Origin: Thuidium tamariscinum
Taxonomy: Eukaryota; Streptophyta; Bryopsida; Hypnales; Thuidiaceae
Length of the DNA: 64,000 nt
Assembly: GCA_947034885.2 (NCBI GenBank)
Contig: OX344752.2
Span: 12,710,001 to 12,774,000 of the forward strand
Direction of reading: 5' to 3'
A program made the position numbers and the translations under genes. Below are positions 47,341 through 57,919 of the stretch, one piece after another. The notes beneath the pieces are model-generated. The model was given only the letters and a program-made list of their open reading frames with translations, was not told the DNA's origin and searched no databases. The first letter of the stretch is position 1. Each line of letters opens with the position of its first letter.

Positions 47341-47773
47341 TATAAGGTAGAACCACCTGTAACCAATCAAAACTCCATCTCAAACCTATAGACTTCATTT
47401 ATTTCCAGTCATGTTGGAACAAATTTCCAACCAGAGCTTGGAATGCATGTCTTCTTCTTTATCAAGGTTGGCACTAATAAGTTCACAACACATGTCCCAA
47501 AGCTAGTGAACAAGTAAGAAAGAAGTAATGAATAGGAATGAAGTTCTTTTATGGTTGTAATTGAAAGAGTCTACATATTGGTTGTAGATCTGCAGCACTT
47601 CTGGCCTTTCAAAATTCATAGTAATTTTAGTTCATACAATAAAATTACCAAATTTTTTGCAATCCTTGTCATTTTTATCTTTGCACCTCTAAAAATATTT
47701 GTTATGCCTTATACTACACCAAATCATGTCTCCAATAACTTAAATGATCGGTTATAGGTGGTTCTACCTTATA
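47341..47773. mobile_element. Putative MITE with 25-30 base inverted ends, TA-flanked
   Basis: TATAAGGTAGAACCACCTGT at the left is mirrored by AGGTGGTTCTACCTTATA at the right; a TA duplication would fit a Tc1/mariner-type insertion. The interior is AT-rich with one short plus frame and no recognisable transposase. The first bases resemble the ends of 52835-53109. Confidence 0.65.
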
Positions 47774-47828
47774 ACTAACTCTAGTTGTTCAACCCATGTA
47801 ACCCTGGAATTGACTGGAAGGACTAAGC

Positions 47829-47910
47829 AAGGGGCCAGTTATCTTGTTGTTTGTGTTAGGGTTTCCCAACACACAGTTGCGTTGTGTTTAAACCTAAATT
47901 CAGCATGTTG
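47829..47910 (+). repeat. Displaced copy of the 51.6-kb gene's upstream region
   Basis: AGGGGCCAGTTATCTTGTTG through GTTGCGTTGTGTTTAAACC to CAGCATGTT matches 51569-51643, which lies about 60 bases upstream of the start of the coiled-coil gene. The match is direct, with few differences and a small indel. No coding copy follows it here. Confidence 0.85.
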
Positions 47911-47926
47911 TAAGGTCTAAGGGTAC

Positions 47927-48207
47927 GTGCACACCAGGGCTTTTTTTTTGCTTTCTAGTGCCAGATTGGATTTGAAAAAATAATCTGGCTAAAAAACACT
48001 ACCAAAAATGCCAAAAAATTTGGATGATATCGTCAAACAACTTTAAAATTAAAAGAAATTTTACATGAAATTGCCTGATTGTAGATGAAAACCATACTAT
48101 TCATCCAATAAGTGAATGAATGTTGCAATTTAGAGCACCCCTACAGCATTTCATATCGCCATTGTGGCACTTCTTCAAATATGAAAAAAAAAGCACTGGT
48201 GCACACC
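47927..48207. mobile_element. Putative MITE, ends GTGCACACCAGGGC
   Basis: The left end GTGCACACCAGGGCTTTTTT with TCTAGTGCC inside is mirrored at 48164-48207 by GGCACTTCTT and AAAAAAGCACTGGTGCAC. It is about 280 bases long and non-coding. The superfamily and target duplication are not clear. It directly follows the displaced upstream copy. Confidence 0.5.
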
Positions 48208-48484
48208 AGTAAGTAAAGCAAAGTATGTAGAGAGTTAACACAGTTAACTACCGAAGCAGGGATGGTCGAAGGTTGGGTTCGGAATAGAACTCGAACGGGG
48301 TCAAACTTCATTAAAGGGTCCTGTTTCACTTTGTCAGCAGCCCTGCACTTCAGTAATTTTTTTATTTTTATTTTTTAAGAGCCTTGTACATTAGAAGAAA
48401 TCTGAGGTCTCTAAAGGGTCGTTTCGGGATTGTTCCTGAAATAGTTCCCGAAGCGGCTGAAGGTTGTCAGGTCGGTATTTTTTC

Positions 48485-48510
48485 AAATAAATAAATAAAT
48501 AAATAAATAA
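48485..48510. repeat. (AAAT)n microsatellite
   Basis: About six uninterrupted AAAT units. Confidence 0.93.
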
Positions 48511-49222
48511 TTTTTGGCACCTGAAATGTAAAAAAAATTCAAAAAAAGAATAACAATAATAAAGTGGCACTACCTCTGTCACATCAGATTCCTGCAAAAT
48601 TGTATAGCAGTGCATTCCTAGACTGCGGGAACTCGTAGTCTATTTCAACCCTCAATACTCATCTAATGCTTTGCAAAGCTTTTCAATTGGGAAAGGCTGA
48701 GGCAACAGTAAGCAATCACTTTGGCAATTTTGGAGCACATTGTATGTAGAATGAGGTAGTAGGAATTTTTTCCATATACAAAGATTTAAAAATTCTCAAA
48801 AATTAATTTCCCAAATTGAAATTGTTGTGAATTTTGAGAAAAAAAAAGTACTCTTGAACAACAATCAATGCCCAAAGTCTTCTTATTCCAATCATTCAAG
48901 ATTTATTTGTCTTGCTCAGTACTTCTTAATTTCTTGCTCAGTAATTTAGGACATGTGCCATAATCTTATTAGTTCTAACCTTGAAAAAAACCAAAATAAT
49001 GCATTCTAAGCTTTTATCAAAAATACTACACCTTCATAGATTGATTATCAAGTATGGACTATTATGATAAAAGGACCCATTACTAATTGGTGCCTCATCA
49101 ACAATCACTAGGTTATTATATTCTTAACCAAGGTTAAAATGGATTTTCATTTTGTCATAGGTCTTGTAACGTTAGGCTGTTAGAATGAGTCAATCATGAT
49201 TTGCTAGGGGTCTAGATTTTAA

Positions 49223-50142
49223 CCCCTAAAGGACTGAGGCATTTTCTGGTTTGAAAACCACTCAAAACTGTCATGTTTGCTACTTCCTCCCAAAAAAACA
49301 AATTTTTTTTTTATTAGAATATAACCGTAGGATCTTGTAAATTACTTGTCTAAGATCATATAGTAAAAATTTCATGAAGTTTGACCGTACCGATTGGAAG
49401 ATATTAGCATTCAAAGTTGGAAAAAAAGGTTTTTTGAACTCTGACTTGCAATTTCAGATGACTTTGATTGCCATTTGTTGAATTTTTTTGCACTATGGAC
49501 CATGAAGTTAAAATTTATTATGTTGAACATTTGAGTTGAGAATTAGGGAAAAAAATTTCAAAAAACTACTACTTGATTTTCATTCATTAAAAAATTGTTA
49601 AGTAGAAGTAGGTCCAAGATTGAACAAAACACTAAGTTGTTAATAACTTTAAGATGTAATTGAAAAACCATGATCCCAACGGTGAGCTTGTTCTTGCAAA
49701 TATCCTAAACCCTATCAAAAAAGAAAATTTGAAAAATTTGAAAAATTGCATTCAAAAATGAATTCTGTAAGTTATTTTCTGAAGAAGGTGCTTAGATTGC
49801 CCAAAATTCAAGATTGTCCGTAACTTTCTCATTATTAGTCCAAATAAAATGAAACAAAGCTTCAAATGTAGAACAAAACAAAATCTTCAAGAAAAAAAAT
49901 AAAAAATAAAAAAATAATTTTTTTTGTGGTTTTTTTTTTCTGCCCAGCGAATTGCTTTTTGGACATAGAATGGCATAACTTTTGCTTCCAAGCACCAATT
50001 GAAATAAAAATTATATTTTTGGAAAGCTAATCTGATTTCCTATCTTCAAAAAAAGTTTCAAAAAATAATAGAAAAAATTCAAGTCACACAAGCCTGCCCG
50101 AAATTCCAAGTGTCCCCCGAGGGGACTTTAGTCCTTTAGGGG
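49223..50142. mobile_element. piggyBac-like non-autonomous element, TTAA-flanked
   Basis: CCCCTAAAGGACT at the left is the exact inverse of AGTCCTTTAGGGG at the right, and TTAA lies on both sides (49219-49222, 50143-50146). The interior shares block order with 9690-10483, 26457-27635 and 40217-41162. No transposase. Its exact 13-bp ends make it the best-preserved copy. Confidence 0.75.
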
Positions 50143-50146
50143 TTAA

Positions 50147-51306
50147 GGGAGCTAAAGGGTACCCCTAGTGAAAGTGAACAATGTTATGTCTTTCCCGGTT
50201 TGAAAGCTTTGCAAAGCGCAAGGCTATTGTTAACCCTTGAGCATGCCAACATCCAATTTCTGGACGATGAACAAATTCAAAATTGTTTTTGTCTCATTAC
50301 TACTTGGATGGAAGTCATCGTAATTTTTAGAAATTCTTTATGAAGTTTTTGTTCTATTCAAGGTTTAGATTTGACATTACTGGGGTATATTATTTTCTAA
50401 AATTACAAATGTGGAAGTATGTCAAATGGTTGACTTGTATTGATTGTAGTTCAAAATCAAATTTGTAAAAATGAAGTCATACAATTAAAGAAACAAAAAT
50501 ATTTCAAAAAATCACCATCTGAAGAGAATCTCATTTCGAACCCACTCCAACAAGTTTTACTATTGAAATTTTTTTTACCATTTTTCAATATTGAAAAATG
50601 ACAATATTTTTCTTGTAATTGAATTTTGAAGGGATTTTAAAAAATTTCTCTTAGAATTCATAGAAAAATATTGATGAAAGCATTGGAGAATCTAATTGTA
50701 CGGATGGAATCTAAAATTGAAAATTTACCACTTTGCATGACGTTAAATCCTATAATTGAAATTAACATGGTGCAGCTGGATTTACCTCGAGGTAAACACT
50801 GAAATTTTTTATTTTTTTCAAATTTTGAATTCATATTTGGATTCGGAGACCTCAAAATAGTTGAAGCACCTTGACACAACCAAAAAACCCAACAAAATAT
50901 AAACCCCAAAACCCTTATCAACCCCTACTAAAACAAGTTTTACCTGGGGCTGAATATACCTGTACCACGTCAGGTTCGTTTCCAGGATTTAATGTCTTGT
51001 GCCTTCGACCCAGGTTTTTTTTTTCATTTCTTGTGAACTGCCAAAGTGGCGATATTTCATTTTATTGTGGAGCTCCAAATCTCAACATTAATCTATATAT
51101 TGGATAGAAAATATCATATTAGCATATAATACGTATGTATCATTGTATTTTCATCCATTATTTGGCGATTTCATCCACTGTTTTTAAAAAACTTGAAGTT
51201 TATTGGTGATTTCATCCAAATTTTTACTGTTTTTTTCCTATAGGCTTGGTGCCAGGCCAAAAAATTTGTTGCAATTTTGCACCAAATCGCCAGAAAAAAA
51301 AACCCT
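50147..51306. other. No gene recognised
   Basis: The DNA becomes less AT-rich toward the right. Short open frames at 50658-50921 (minus) and 50871-51107 (plus) overlap and show no domain. It may contain upstream regulatory sequence of the gene at 51703, but no motif is compelling. Confidence 0.4.
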
Positions 51307-51502
51307 CACTATAAGAAACTCATGTTTTAGGTGACGGATTTTAGGTGACATTCAATGTAATAACTCATGTTTTAATGTCAACAATGATGTCCGCCATAAC
51401 ATCAAGATGTTATGGCGGACATCATTGTTGACATTAAAACATGAATTATTACATTGAATGTCACCTAAAATCTGTCACCTAAAACATGAGTTTCTTATAG
51501 TG
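51307..51502. mobile_element. CACTA-type MITE, nearly perfect, TSD CCT
   Basis: The 196-bp palindrome starts CACTATAAGAAACTCATGTT and ends with its mirror TTTCTTATAGTG; CCT flanks both ends. The arms are almost identical around a centre near ATCAAGATGTTATGG. It lies 200 bases upstream of the coiled-coil gene's start codon, so it may affect that promoter. It looks the youngest of its family in the window. Confidence 0.94.
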
Positions 51503-51568
51503 CCTGCTTCGACCATCCCTACTTCGTTAGTTAACCGCTTTGGTAGTTAGTATGCACATACCTAAACG

Positions 51569-51643
51569 AGGGGCCAGTTATCTTGTTGTATGTGTTAGGG
51601 TTCCTAACAGTTGCGTTGTGTTTAAACTTAAATTCGGCATGTT
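51569..51643 (+). repeat. Duplicated upstream segment of the coiled-coil gene
   Basis: Matches 47829-47910 in direct orientation. Nearby, TTCGACCATCCCTACTTCG (51508) is matched in inverse at 48242-48270, so pieces of this upstream region were copied twice, in two orientations, about 3.5 kb away. Just downstream, GTTAGGGGTTAGGGGTTAG (51653-51671) is a telomere-like short run in the presumed 5' UTR. Confidence 0.85.
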
Positions 51644-51702
51644 CCATTGCGTTAGGGGTTAGGGGTTAGAGGCGTTGCTGATATTCTGTTGTGTTGTTCA
51701 TC

Positions 51703-52794
51703 ATGGCGCAGAAGAGTAGGAACAAGAAGAAGAAGTCCCGAGGCGGATCTGCCAGAATTGTTAGTGATGCTAGCACCTCCGCAGATTTAGATGCTTTTGC
51801 TCGTGGCCTCGCCGATGGCCTGGCCCGTGGCTTCGCCGATGGCCTTTCTTTGGATCCAGAACCCGAGGTGGTTGAGGTCCTCTACACAGAACATCCCCTG
51901 AAAAGGGTTGAGACAGTTCCGTTTGGTACACCTTTTTCCGGCGATTGGTTACATGGATGTGTCCAGCAATCTTGTAGTGAATGGCGTGAATTTCTGCCAA
52001 GTGTTGAGCCGGTCCATCTTATGGGGCGGTGGATTCCGGAGAGCGCACAGTCCGTTTCGGAGATTTCAGTTGGGAGAGGGGCAGTTCTCGTTGAACTGAA
52101 AGAAGCTAATGTGAACGAGGGGCTTGTTGGGCAAGTCGCGATGGCTCATGCAAATAGTTTGAGTAGCACCGAGGAGATGGCACAAATGGTTCTTCTCTTT
52201 GAGACGAAATTGGCCAAAGAGAGGGAAACAACGAAGGCCGCCATTCAATCCGTGCGCGAAGAGATTGGCGGGCTCCGGGACCGTGTCCAGATTCTGGAGG
52301 AGGAGAAGTTGCAAGCGAAGGAGAGTCTCAAAGACACGGAACAAGAGGTCAAGTGTTTGAAGAAGGATTTGCACGATTTGCAAACCTCCATGAAAATAGG
52401 TTTGCGTCTGGCAAACAAAGTCAAACAAAGGGTGGCGCTTTCTCTTGCACGGACCGAAGTGGAGGTGGTAGCGGGGAAGACAAAGCCGGATTCGGAGTCA
52501 TGGGCGGCTTTTATGGGAGGTTTCTCACCTACGGACTGGCAGGCGGTGGGTGTCAGCAAGAAGCTCGTGAAGGAGCTTCTTGCCGACGGGGCGTATGAAT
52601 TCAACGACTCCATACATAACATACCAGCTGAGCAGGTAGTGGGGAGCATCGCGTGCATGCGCCAGGGTTCATTACGCAACGCCTGGGAAGAAATTTTCTT
52701 CCTGGCCTTCAAGAAGCGAGTGTCGGATGAACTTTTTGTAGAAGAAATTGACCTCATGACACAGCAACAGCTCCTGCTAGGAGGAGGCTTGTAG
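51703..52794 (+). CDS. Coiled-coil protein, 363 aa, family not recognised
   Basis: An uninterrupted frame in a less AT-rich patch, with codon use like the two confident genes to the right. I start at ATG 51703 (MAQKSRNKKKKSRGG); codons upstream are in frame but lack ATG. Residues 4-13 are lysine/arginine-rich and could direct nuclear import. Residues 32-48 hold an 8-residue duplication ARGLADGL/ARGFADGL. Residues about 155-250 form a charged coiled coil (LAKERETTKAAIQ to LKKDLHDLQTS). A C-terminal region (263-355) with SPTDWQAVG and NAWEEIFFLAFKKRV looks globular and helical. I know no family with this layout; a host structural protein or a gag-like element protein are both possible. TAG at the end is followed directly by a strong donor (TAG|GTGAGC), suggesting a 3' UTR intron or an alternative last exon. 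Confidence 0.68.
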   Translation: MAQKSRNKKKKSRGGSARIVSDASTSADLDAFARGLADGLARGFADGLSLDPEPEVVEVLYTEHPLKRVETVPFGTPFSGDWLHGCVQQSCSEWREFLPSVEPVHLMGRWIPESAQSVSEISVGRGAVLVELKEANVNEGLVGQVAMAHANSLSSTEEMAQMVLLFETKLAKERETTKAAIQSVREEIGGLRDRVQILEEEKLQAKESLKDTEQEVKCLKKDLHDLQTSMKIGLRLANKVKQRVALSLARTEVEVVAGKTKPDSESWAAFMGGFSPTDWQAVGVSKKLVKELLADGAYEFNDSIHNIPAEQVVGSIACMRQGSLRNAWEEIFFLAFKKRVSDELFVEEIDLMTQQQLLLGGGL

Positions 52795-52834
52795 GTGAGC
52801 AATGATGATTTTGGTTTTGTTGGTCTATGTGATG

Positions 52835-53109
52835 TAAGGTGGGTACACCTAAAAGTGCCACTTTTTGGACTGTGCCTAGTAACTATTACAGGTCTAATCA
52901 AATTTTCATATAGTCTTCTTGGCAAGTGAAAGCACATTCCAATGCACCAAAAAACGCAGCATTTGGATACAATATGCAAAAGTTATTAAGGTTCAAAGTC
53001 TGTTTCTAAAAGCGCTCCAGCCAAATAGGTACATAATGGAATTCAGAAATGTACAGCTACTATAGATGGCACTTTTAGGTGAGGTGCAATTTTAGGTGTA
53101 CCCACCTTA
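52835..53109. mobile_element. MITE with exact 20-bp inverted ends
   Basis: TAAGGTGGGTACACCTAAAA at 52835 is the exact inverse of 53090-53109. A TA on each side could be the duplication of a Tc1/mariner-type element. It sits right after the coiled-coil gene, probably within its 3' UTR intron. GGCACTTTTAGGTG near the right end repeats part of the terminus. Confidence 0.85.
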
Positions 53110-54540
53110 GGGGAACTCTGGAGCTGTGTCTTGCGAATAGTGTGTACGAAACTGCGATGAGTTTTTTTCTGTCTTCGTGATTCGCTTCTTGGTGCTTCGT
53201 TTTGCAGAACAAGATTTTTCGTGCCAAGTACGGAGCTGCTTCAGGGCTCTTCAGGTGTGGTTCATATTTCCACTCGTTTTTTTGATTAATCTATTCCTAC
53301 TTGAGTAAATGCGTCACCTGTGTCTTTATATCGTGGAGTCCTAACGATTCTGAAGTTTGAAGTTATCGTCTACATCGTTGAAGTGAAAGTACTGACTGAA
53401 TACTGCATCCATGCAGGATGTGAGAAAGCATGCTCCAAGTGCGAGTACACCTGGGTCTAAATAGGTTTACAAGCAGCTTAGGGCAAAATTTTGTTCGCGG
53501 ATTTCTGTTGTTTAGTTGAGAGCGTTAGATCAAGAGGTATGAGGTATCGAGTATGAGAGATGAGGAGATTTGGAGTAGGAAGCTATGAGGAAGATGCGGG
53601 GCACTTCAACTTCTCTTGCTTTGCTCAGTAACTTTGAAATTCAGTTGATCGGCTATTCAGAACGATTATGATGTGTGAATACTGTTGCCTGGTGCACTTA
53701 GAGGCGGCTCCTTCGTCAGAATGCCAGAGTGTTTTCTTCTTTGGTTGCGCCATTCTCACTTCGCCCTGCGCGTCGGCAGGATTCTTCACCTTGGGTACTC
53801 ATTCTTGCACATTCGGCAATTTTAAATCCCGAATGTCGCTATCCCTTCATGAAATTTTGGTTTTGGTCTATGGTCGGGATATCCTTGTAGTTCGAAGTTT
53901 AGATGGGATTTAAGGTTTAGTGATTCAGGGTTTAGTGATACAGGTTTGCTCGATGTTTCTGTTTGATTACCTCCGTTTGTCTACCTTTTCTCAAGGAATT
54001 GATCGAGTTCCTAGTTGCGCGAGTGCTATGTCCTTGGGGTGAAATTTTGGTAATTTGGGATACTTTTGCACTCGGTGCTTTTGAAGTTGTCGAACGTCGG
54101 TGTGGTGGAACCACAGCCAAGCTTGTAAGTTAAGCAACTTGATCCTTGAGGGGCCGGACTGGGTTTCAGCTTCGTAGAATAACTAGGCCTGTTATTTCCG
54201 TTCTTTCCACTTTTCAAAATCTGTTACTGTAGCCCCATTTTGTGTGTACCCTCATTAATTGAATAGTTAATTCCAGCCCATAATCAGTCCAGTTTGTTCC
54301 AAGTACTTGATTGATCACACAAGTAGCGTGGTCGTAGTCTTCAATGTTCTTGCGGGTGAGGCGTTCTTGTCATTAGTCTCTCAGTACTGCTGCTTTATTT
54401 AGGTTGTTGCAGCGTGTACTTGTGTAAGCACGGAGTCTTGATTTGCTGGGGTGCAATTTGTTTTGTCGACTCAGCTGAAAGGTGTCCTTGAATTCTCTCA
54501 GTTTGTTCACAAAGATTGATATTGAGATCTTTGATTGCAG
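53110..54540. other. Less AT-rich intergenic or UTR/intron sequence
   Basis: No domain-bearing open frame. Several good plant acceptor sites lie on the plus strand (TTCGTTTTGCAG at about 53208, ATCCATGCAG at about 53417, CTTTGATTGCAG ending at 54540), so the stretch could hold 3' UTR exons of the upstream gene and 5' UTR parts of the next one. I cannot choose between these. Confidence 0.35.
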
Positions 54541-54590
54541 ATACAGAGGAAGAGAGAGAGGATTGTTAAGGTTTTAGGCGACTAACCACC

Positions 54591-55935
54591 ATGGGACCAA
54601 GTTTGAACCAATCTGTGAGTCAGCCCGAGATTCCGGTGGAGGGCGAGGTACTTGCTTCAATTTCTCCGTGTTGGATCTGTTACTCTTCAGATTCTAAGTC
54701 ACAGATGCTGCGAAATGAAACCCTGTTGTAGCAATAATCAACAGAGGAGGACTTGACAGAAGCCTGACTCAAGATGTTAACTGCAGCCCGAGTGTGACAA
54801 TGTTGATGATTTGAATTGGGATTTCTTGGAAGAACTACTGATCAGGTGTAGCTTAGCTCGGTGCAGCTTATCAATTGAAGAGATGGGCGTTGGGAGGTTC
54901 ACGACATTAAATTGACCAAGAGTACTGAACTGCATCAACCTCTGGATAGTATTTTCCATTTTCTATGTCACCTGAGATTTCTGGTGTAGTATCTTTGTAG
55001 GATGATTGTGCTTTCATCGCCAGATCACTCAGGATCCAATTGGATCCTCTAGTGTCCTCGATATTCGTAGAAGGCGAACTGAAAATGGGATTAATTTTTG
55101 ACTTATGTGGTTCTTTTTGCTGTGGCGGTGGGATAGTTACAAGCTCTTGTGGAAGCGTACGAACGCCAGAAAAAAGACAACAGCGTAGACTTCATCAAGC
55201 TCAAGGTATGAAAATTATCCAGCACATCATTAATTGTAACTTAAAAAGGAGTGTGCAAAGGCTAATTATCAGTTAAAAGAGTTTAAAAGGTATGTTAATG
55301 GAAGGTGGTCTTTTGATTCAGCATCAATTGAGCCTGATTGCTTCTTTTTGAACCGAGATCATAGAACTTCTGCCAAAAGATATTATGTCCTAGGTAACTC
55401 AGATCTGAGGCTTGGATGTGGAAAAGAGTAGAGGTGAAGGATTGTTCTTCGACAACTGGGGTCCAGATTTGAGTTACCTAAATATAGATTGGAAACTTGA
55501 GTGTTAGAATACGACATGGAGATTATGGCGTCTAATGCTGCTCCTCTCCTGAAACGACTGCCTGTCACCGGTAGATTTTAAAGCCTCTTATCGATATTAT
55601 GTTTCTCTCAATGGCAGGGTGCAGGCCGAGTGTTTTATGCAGGTGGTGACCTCCGGATGTTTTACGCATTGGGCAAGTCATGTAAAGGTTCCATTATTCT
55701 CTTTGTGTATCATCGAATGTCATTGTTTAACACGAACACAGGTGGACGTAAAAAAAGCGCATTGAAACAAAACGAAAACGACTTTCTTCTAGCGTTTCTA
55801 GCAACTTCCGCGTCTTCAGAAGAGTTTTCTCCGCGACGGGGAATGTATACCTCCTCGGTTGAAAATACTGCTTCGGAGTTGAGAGTCCCGCTGTTTAGCC
55901 GTTTATTGTCTGAGGTTCATTTGGCTATCTTTTAG
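54591..55935 (+). pseudogene. Enoyl-CoA hydratase/HIBYL-CoA hydrolase-like gene, N-terminal exons only
   Basis: Plus-strand pieces fit the start of a plant 3-hydroxyisobutyryl-CoA hydrolase-type crotonase. ATG 54591 in a CCACCATGG context opens MGPSLNQSVSQPEIPVEGE, ending at GAG|GTACTT (54647). At 54722-54775, VVAIINRGGLDRSLTQD resembles the family's ILNRP-LNALT block with its core altered. Exon 55137-55205 gives LQALVEAYERQKKDNSVDFI and KLK before GTATGA; exon 55618-55681 starts GAGRVFYAGGDLRMFYALGK, the family's KG-GRAFCAGGD oxyanion-hole motif with C changed to Y. The junctions are in phase. The next conserved region, with the second glycine-rich oxyanion motif and the catalytic residues, is not seen up to 59.6 kb. 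One frame runs on to a stop at 55935 with no family resemblance. It is either truncated or has distant exons I cannot see. Confidence 0.48.
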
Positions 55936-57919
55936 AATCTTTTGCCAAAAGTCAATAGCTGGATTCCGACAGTGCACTCACTCTTAGGCCAAAGTTTGTA
56001 AAAGCACCTGTAACTGATCATTTAAGCTATTTTAGAGCAGATGGTGAGGAGTCAGACCTGATGGAAATTTTTCCCATATAGGAAATCAGAATTTTATTAC
56101 CACAATTGAAATCACTGGGAATTTTCAGAGCCCAAAAGTACTTTGGATTTTATTGTTGTATAGTTTTATGATTGGTTCCGGAGTGAGTCTGATTTGGAAG
56201 TACACAAAATTTCAATATAGATAATGTGGGGTTATGAGTGGTGGGACACTTTGTAGCAATCTAGCCAATTATGTGCAGCATGTTCCACTTTTAAGGTTTG
56301 TGTGCCTTCATTTTGGGATGCTATTTGCACCATTGATAAACAACTTCTTGACATGCATTGATAGTACCTATGGCCTTCAGTAGCACCCTTACTACTACCT
56401 TGAGCTTTAGAAAATCATATCTAATTCAATTTAGGTTTAGAATTTACAAACCAAGTTGAAAAGAATGTATTGCCTCTTCTACATTTTCTAAAAATTGTTT
56501 AAAAATGATTCAATGAGCTTAAAAAAAATCCTAAGCCACTGTATTGTTAAATTTGTAAATTCTATCCTTCCTATTTAACACCTTCAATGTCCTTGAGGTG
56601 GATGCCCTAGAAACTATCATATTTTGCTACTTTGTCTACTATTTGATTATTTTTATTATACTAGTGAAATTTTCTTACTTATTAGCAAGTGAAAGGAGAT
56701 TCAAATGCACCGAAGGTTGTGACATTTGAAAGGTGTATACTAAAGTTAGGAAGGGTTGGTAGAGGTTCTAAAATCATTTCTTTGGTATAGGTTTATATTA
56801 ATTTGTGAATGTGATATAAAATAGAGACTAATTGATGTTACAATTGTTTTTTATACATTATAAACTCTATATCAAATCATATACAAGTAGAAACCACCAT
56901 TTTAGATAATCCATATGGTTGTTATAAATTCTCAATGAATGTTGTGTGGAAACAAAAAATGAGAGGTTTAAACCATTTCAAGATTGCACCAAACCATTCA
57001 CCTAATCTAAATTAAAGTATGGAGTATTGTACATATACCAATCTAAATTCAACAATCTATCCTTTCCAATATATATATATATATTTTAAAATATAAAAAA
57101 ATAGAGATTACTTTTAATTAATAATGAATACATTTTATAGGCAACAAATAAAAAAGGCTATGGAATAAGGTTGGTTTGCCTTACTTTTGCCAATGAACAA
57201 AATACTTCAAGGGATTGCTTCATCAAAGTACTTCATGATTATGTTTCATTCACATAACTTCTCATTCATTCAAAGTAAGGTATGAATCTTAAAAGATATC
57301 CTTCGTTAATGACCAATTTAATGGAATTGAGGTAAATATTAAATTTATATAAAATAGGAAGAAAAACAAGCAAAAATGGAAAAATAAATTTATGTAATGA
57401 AGGCTTTACTATAGGTTCATATAGCATCTTAAAGTTTATAATATTGTACATAATAATATATTGCCTAAAAAACTTTCACACTTTGTTGTTGATATTATTA
57501 CCCTTTGTAATCTAGGCTTCTTTTCTGTAGTCTTGTAAGCTAAGAAAGAAAAGAATTCCAATCATTTGTTGGCTTTAAACTACAAAGGAGGAAGGTTAGT
57601 GTTGACATAAATTACTAGTAAAGAAGTTTTAGTAGGTACATATTTCAAAAAGTGTGTCAATGTTATGGGGACAAAGTCAATTATAGTATAGTTGCTTGTT
57701 AACCTTCAAAAGGATACTCAAGCTATAAAGTGTTCAATGGATGATTTGATTTTTCACTAGAGAAACAAAGAATACACCTTTTGGCTCAATAATTGGAGCA
57801 TTTTGATGACTACCTTAGTTAGAGGGGGTTGCATCCTTTAACCTTTAGCCTACAAAAGACACCATTGACATTTAGTGTTCAATAAATGACAAGGAAATCT
57901 CTTGTGTAGGATAGAACTA
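55936..57919. other. AT-rich intergenic DNA
   Basis: No further crotonase exons found. A phrase at 56676-56760 (AGCAAGTGAAAGGAGATTC) resembles the interior of the MITE at 52835-53109. Otherwise nothing recognisable. Confidence 0.4.

Noticed and set aside
52066-52979. Open minus-strand frames (120 and 244 codons) opposite the coiled-coil gene
   Set aside because: They are antisense shadows of the 51703-52794 frame, and the longer one also runs through the MITE at 52835-53109; no domain.
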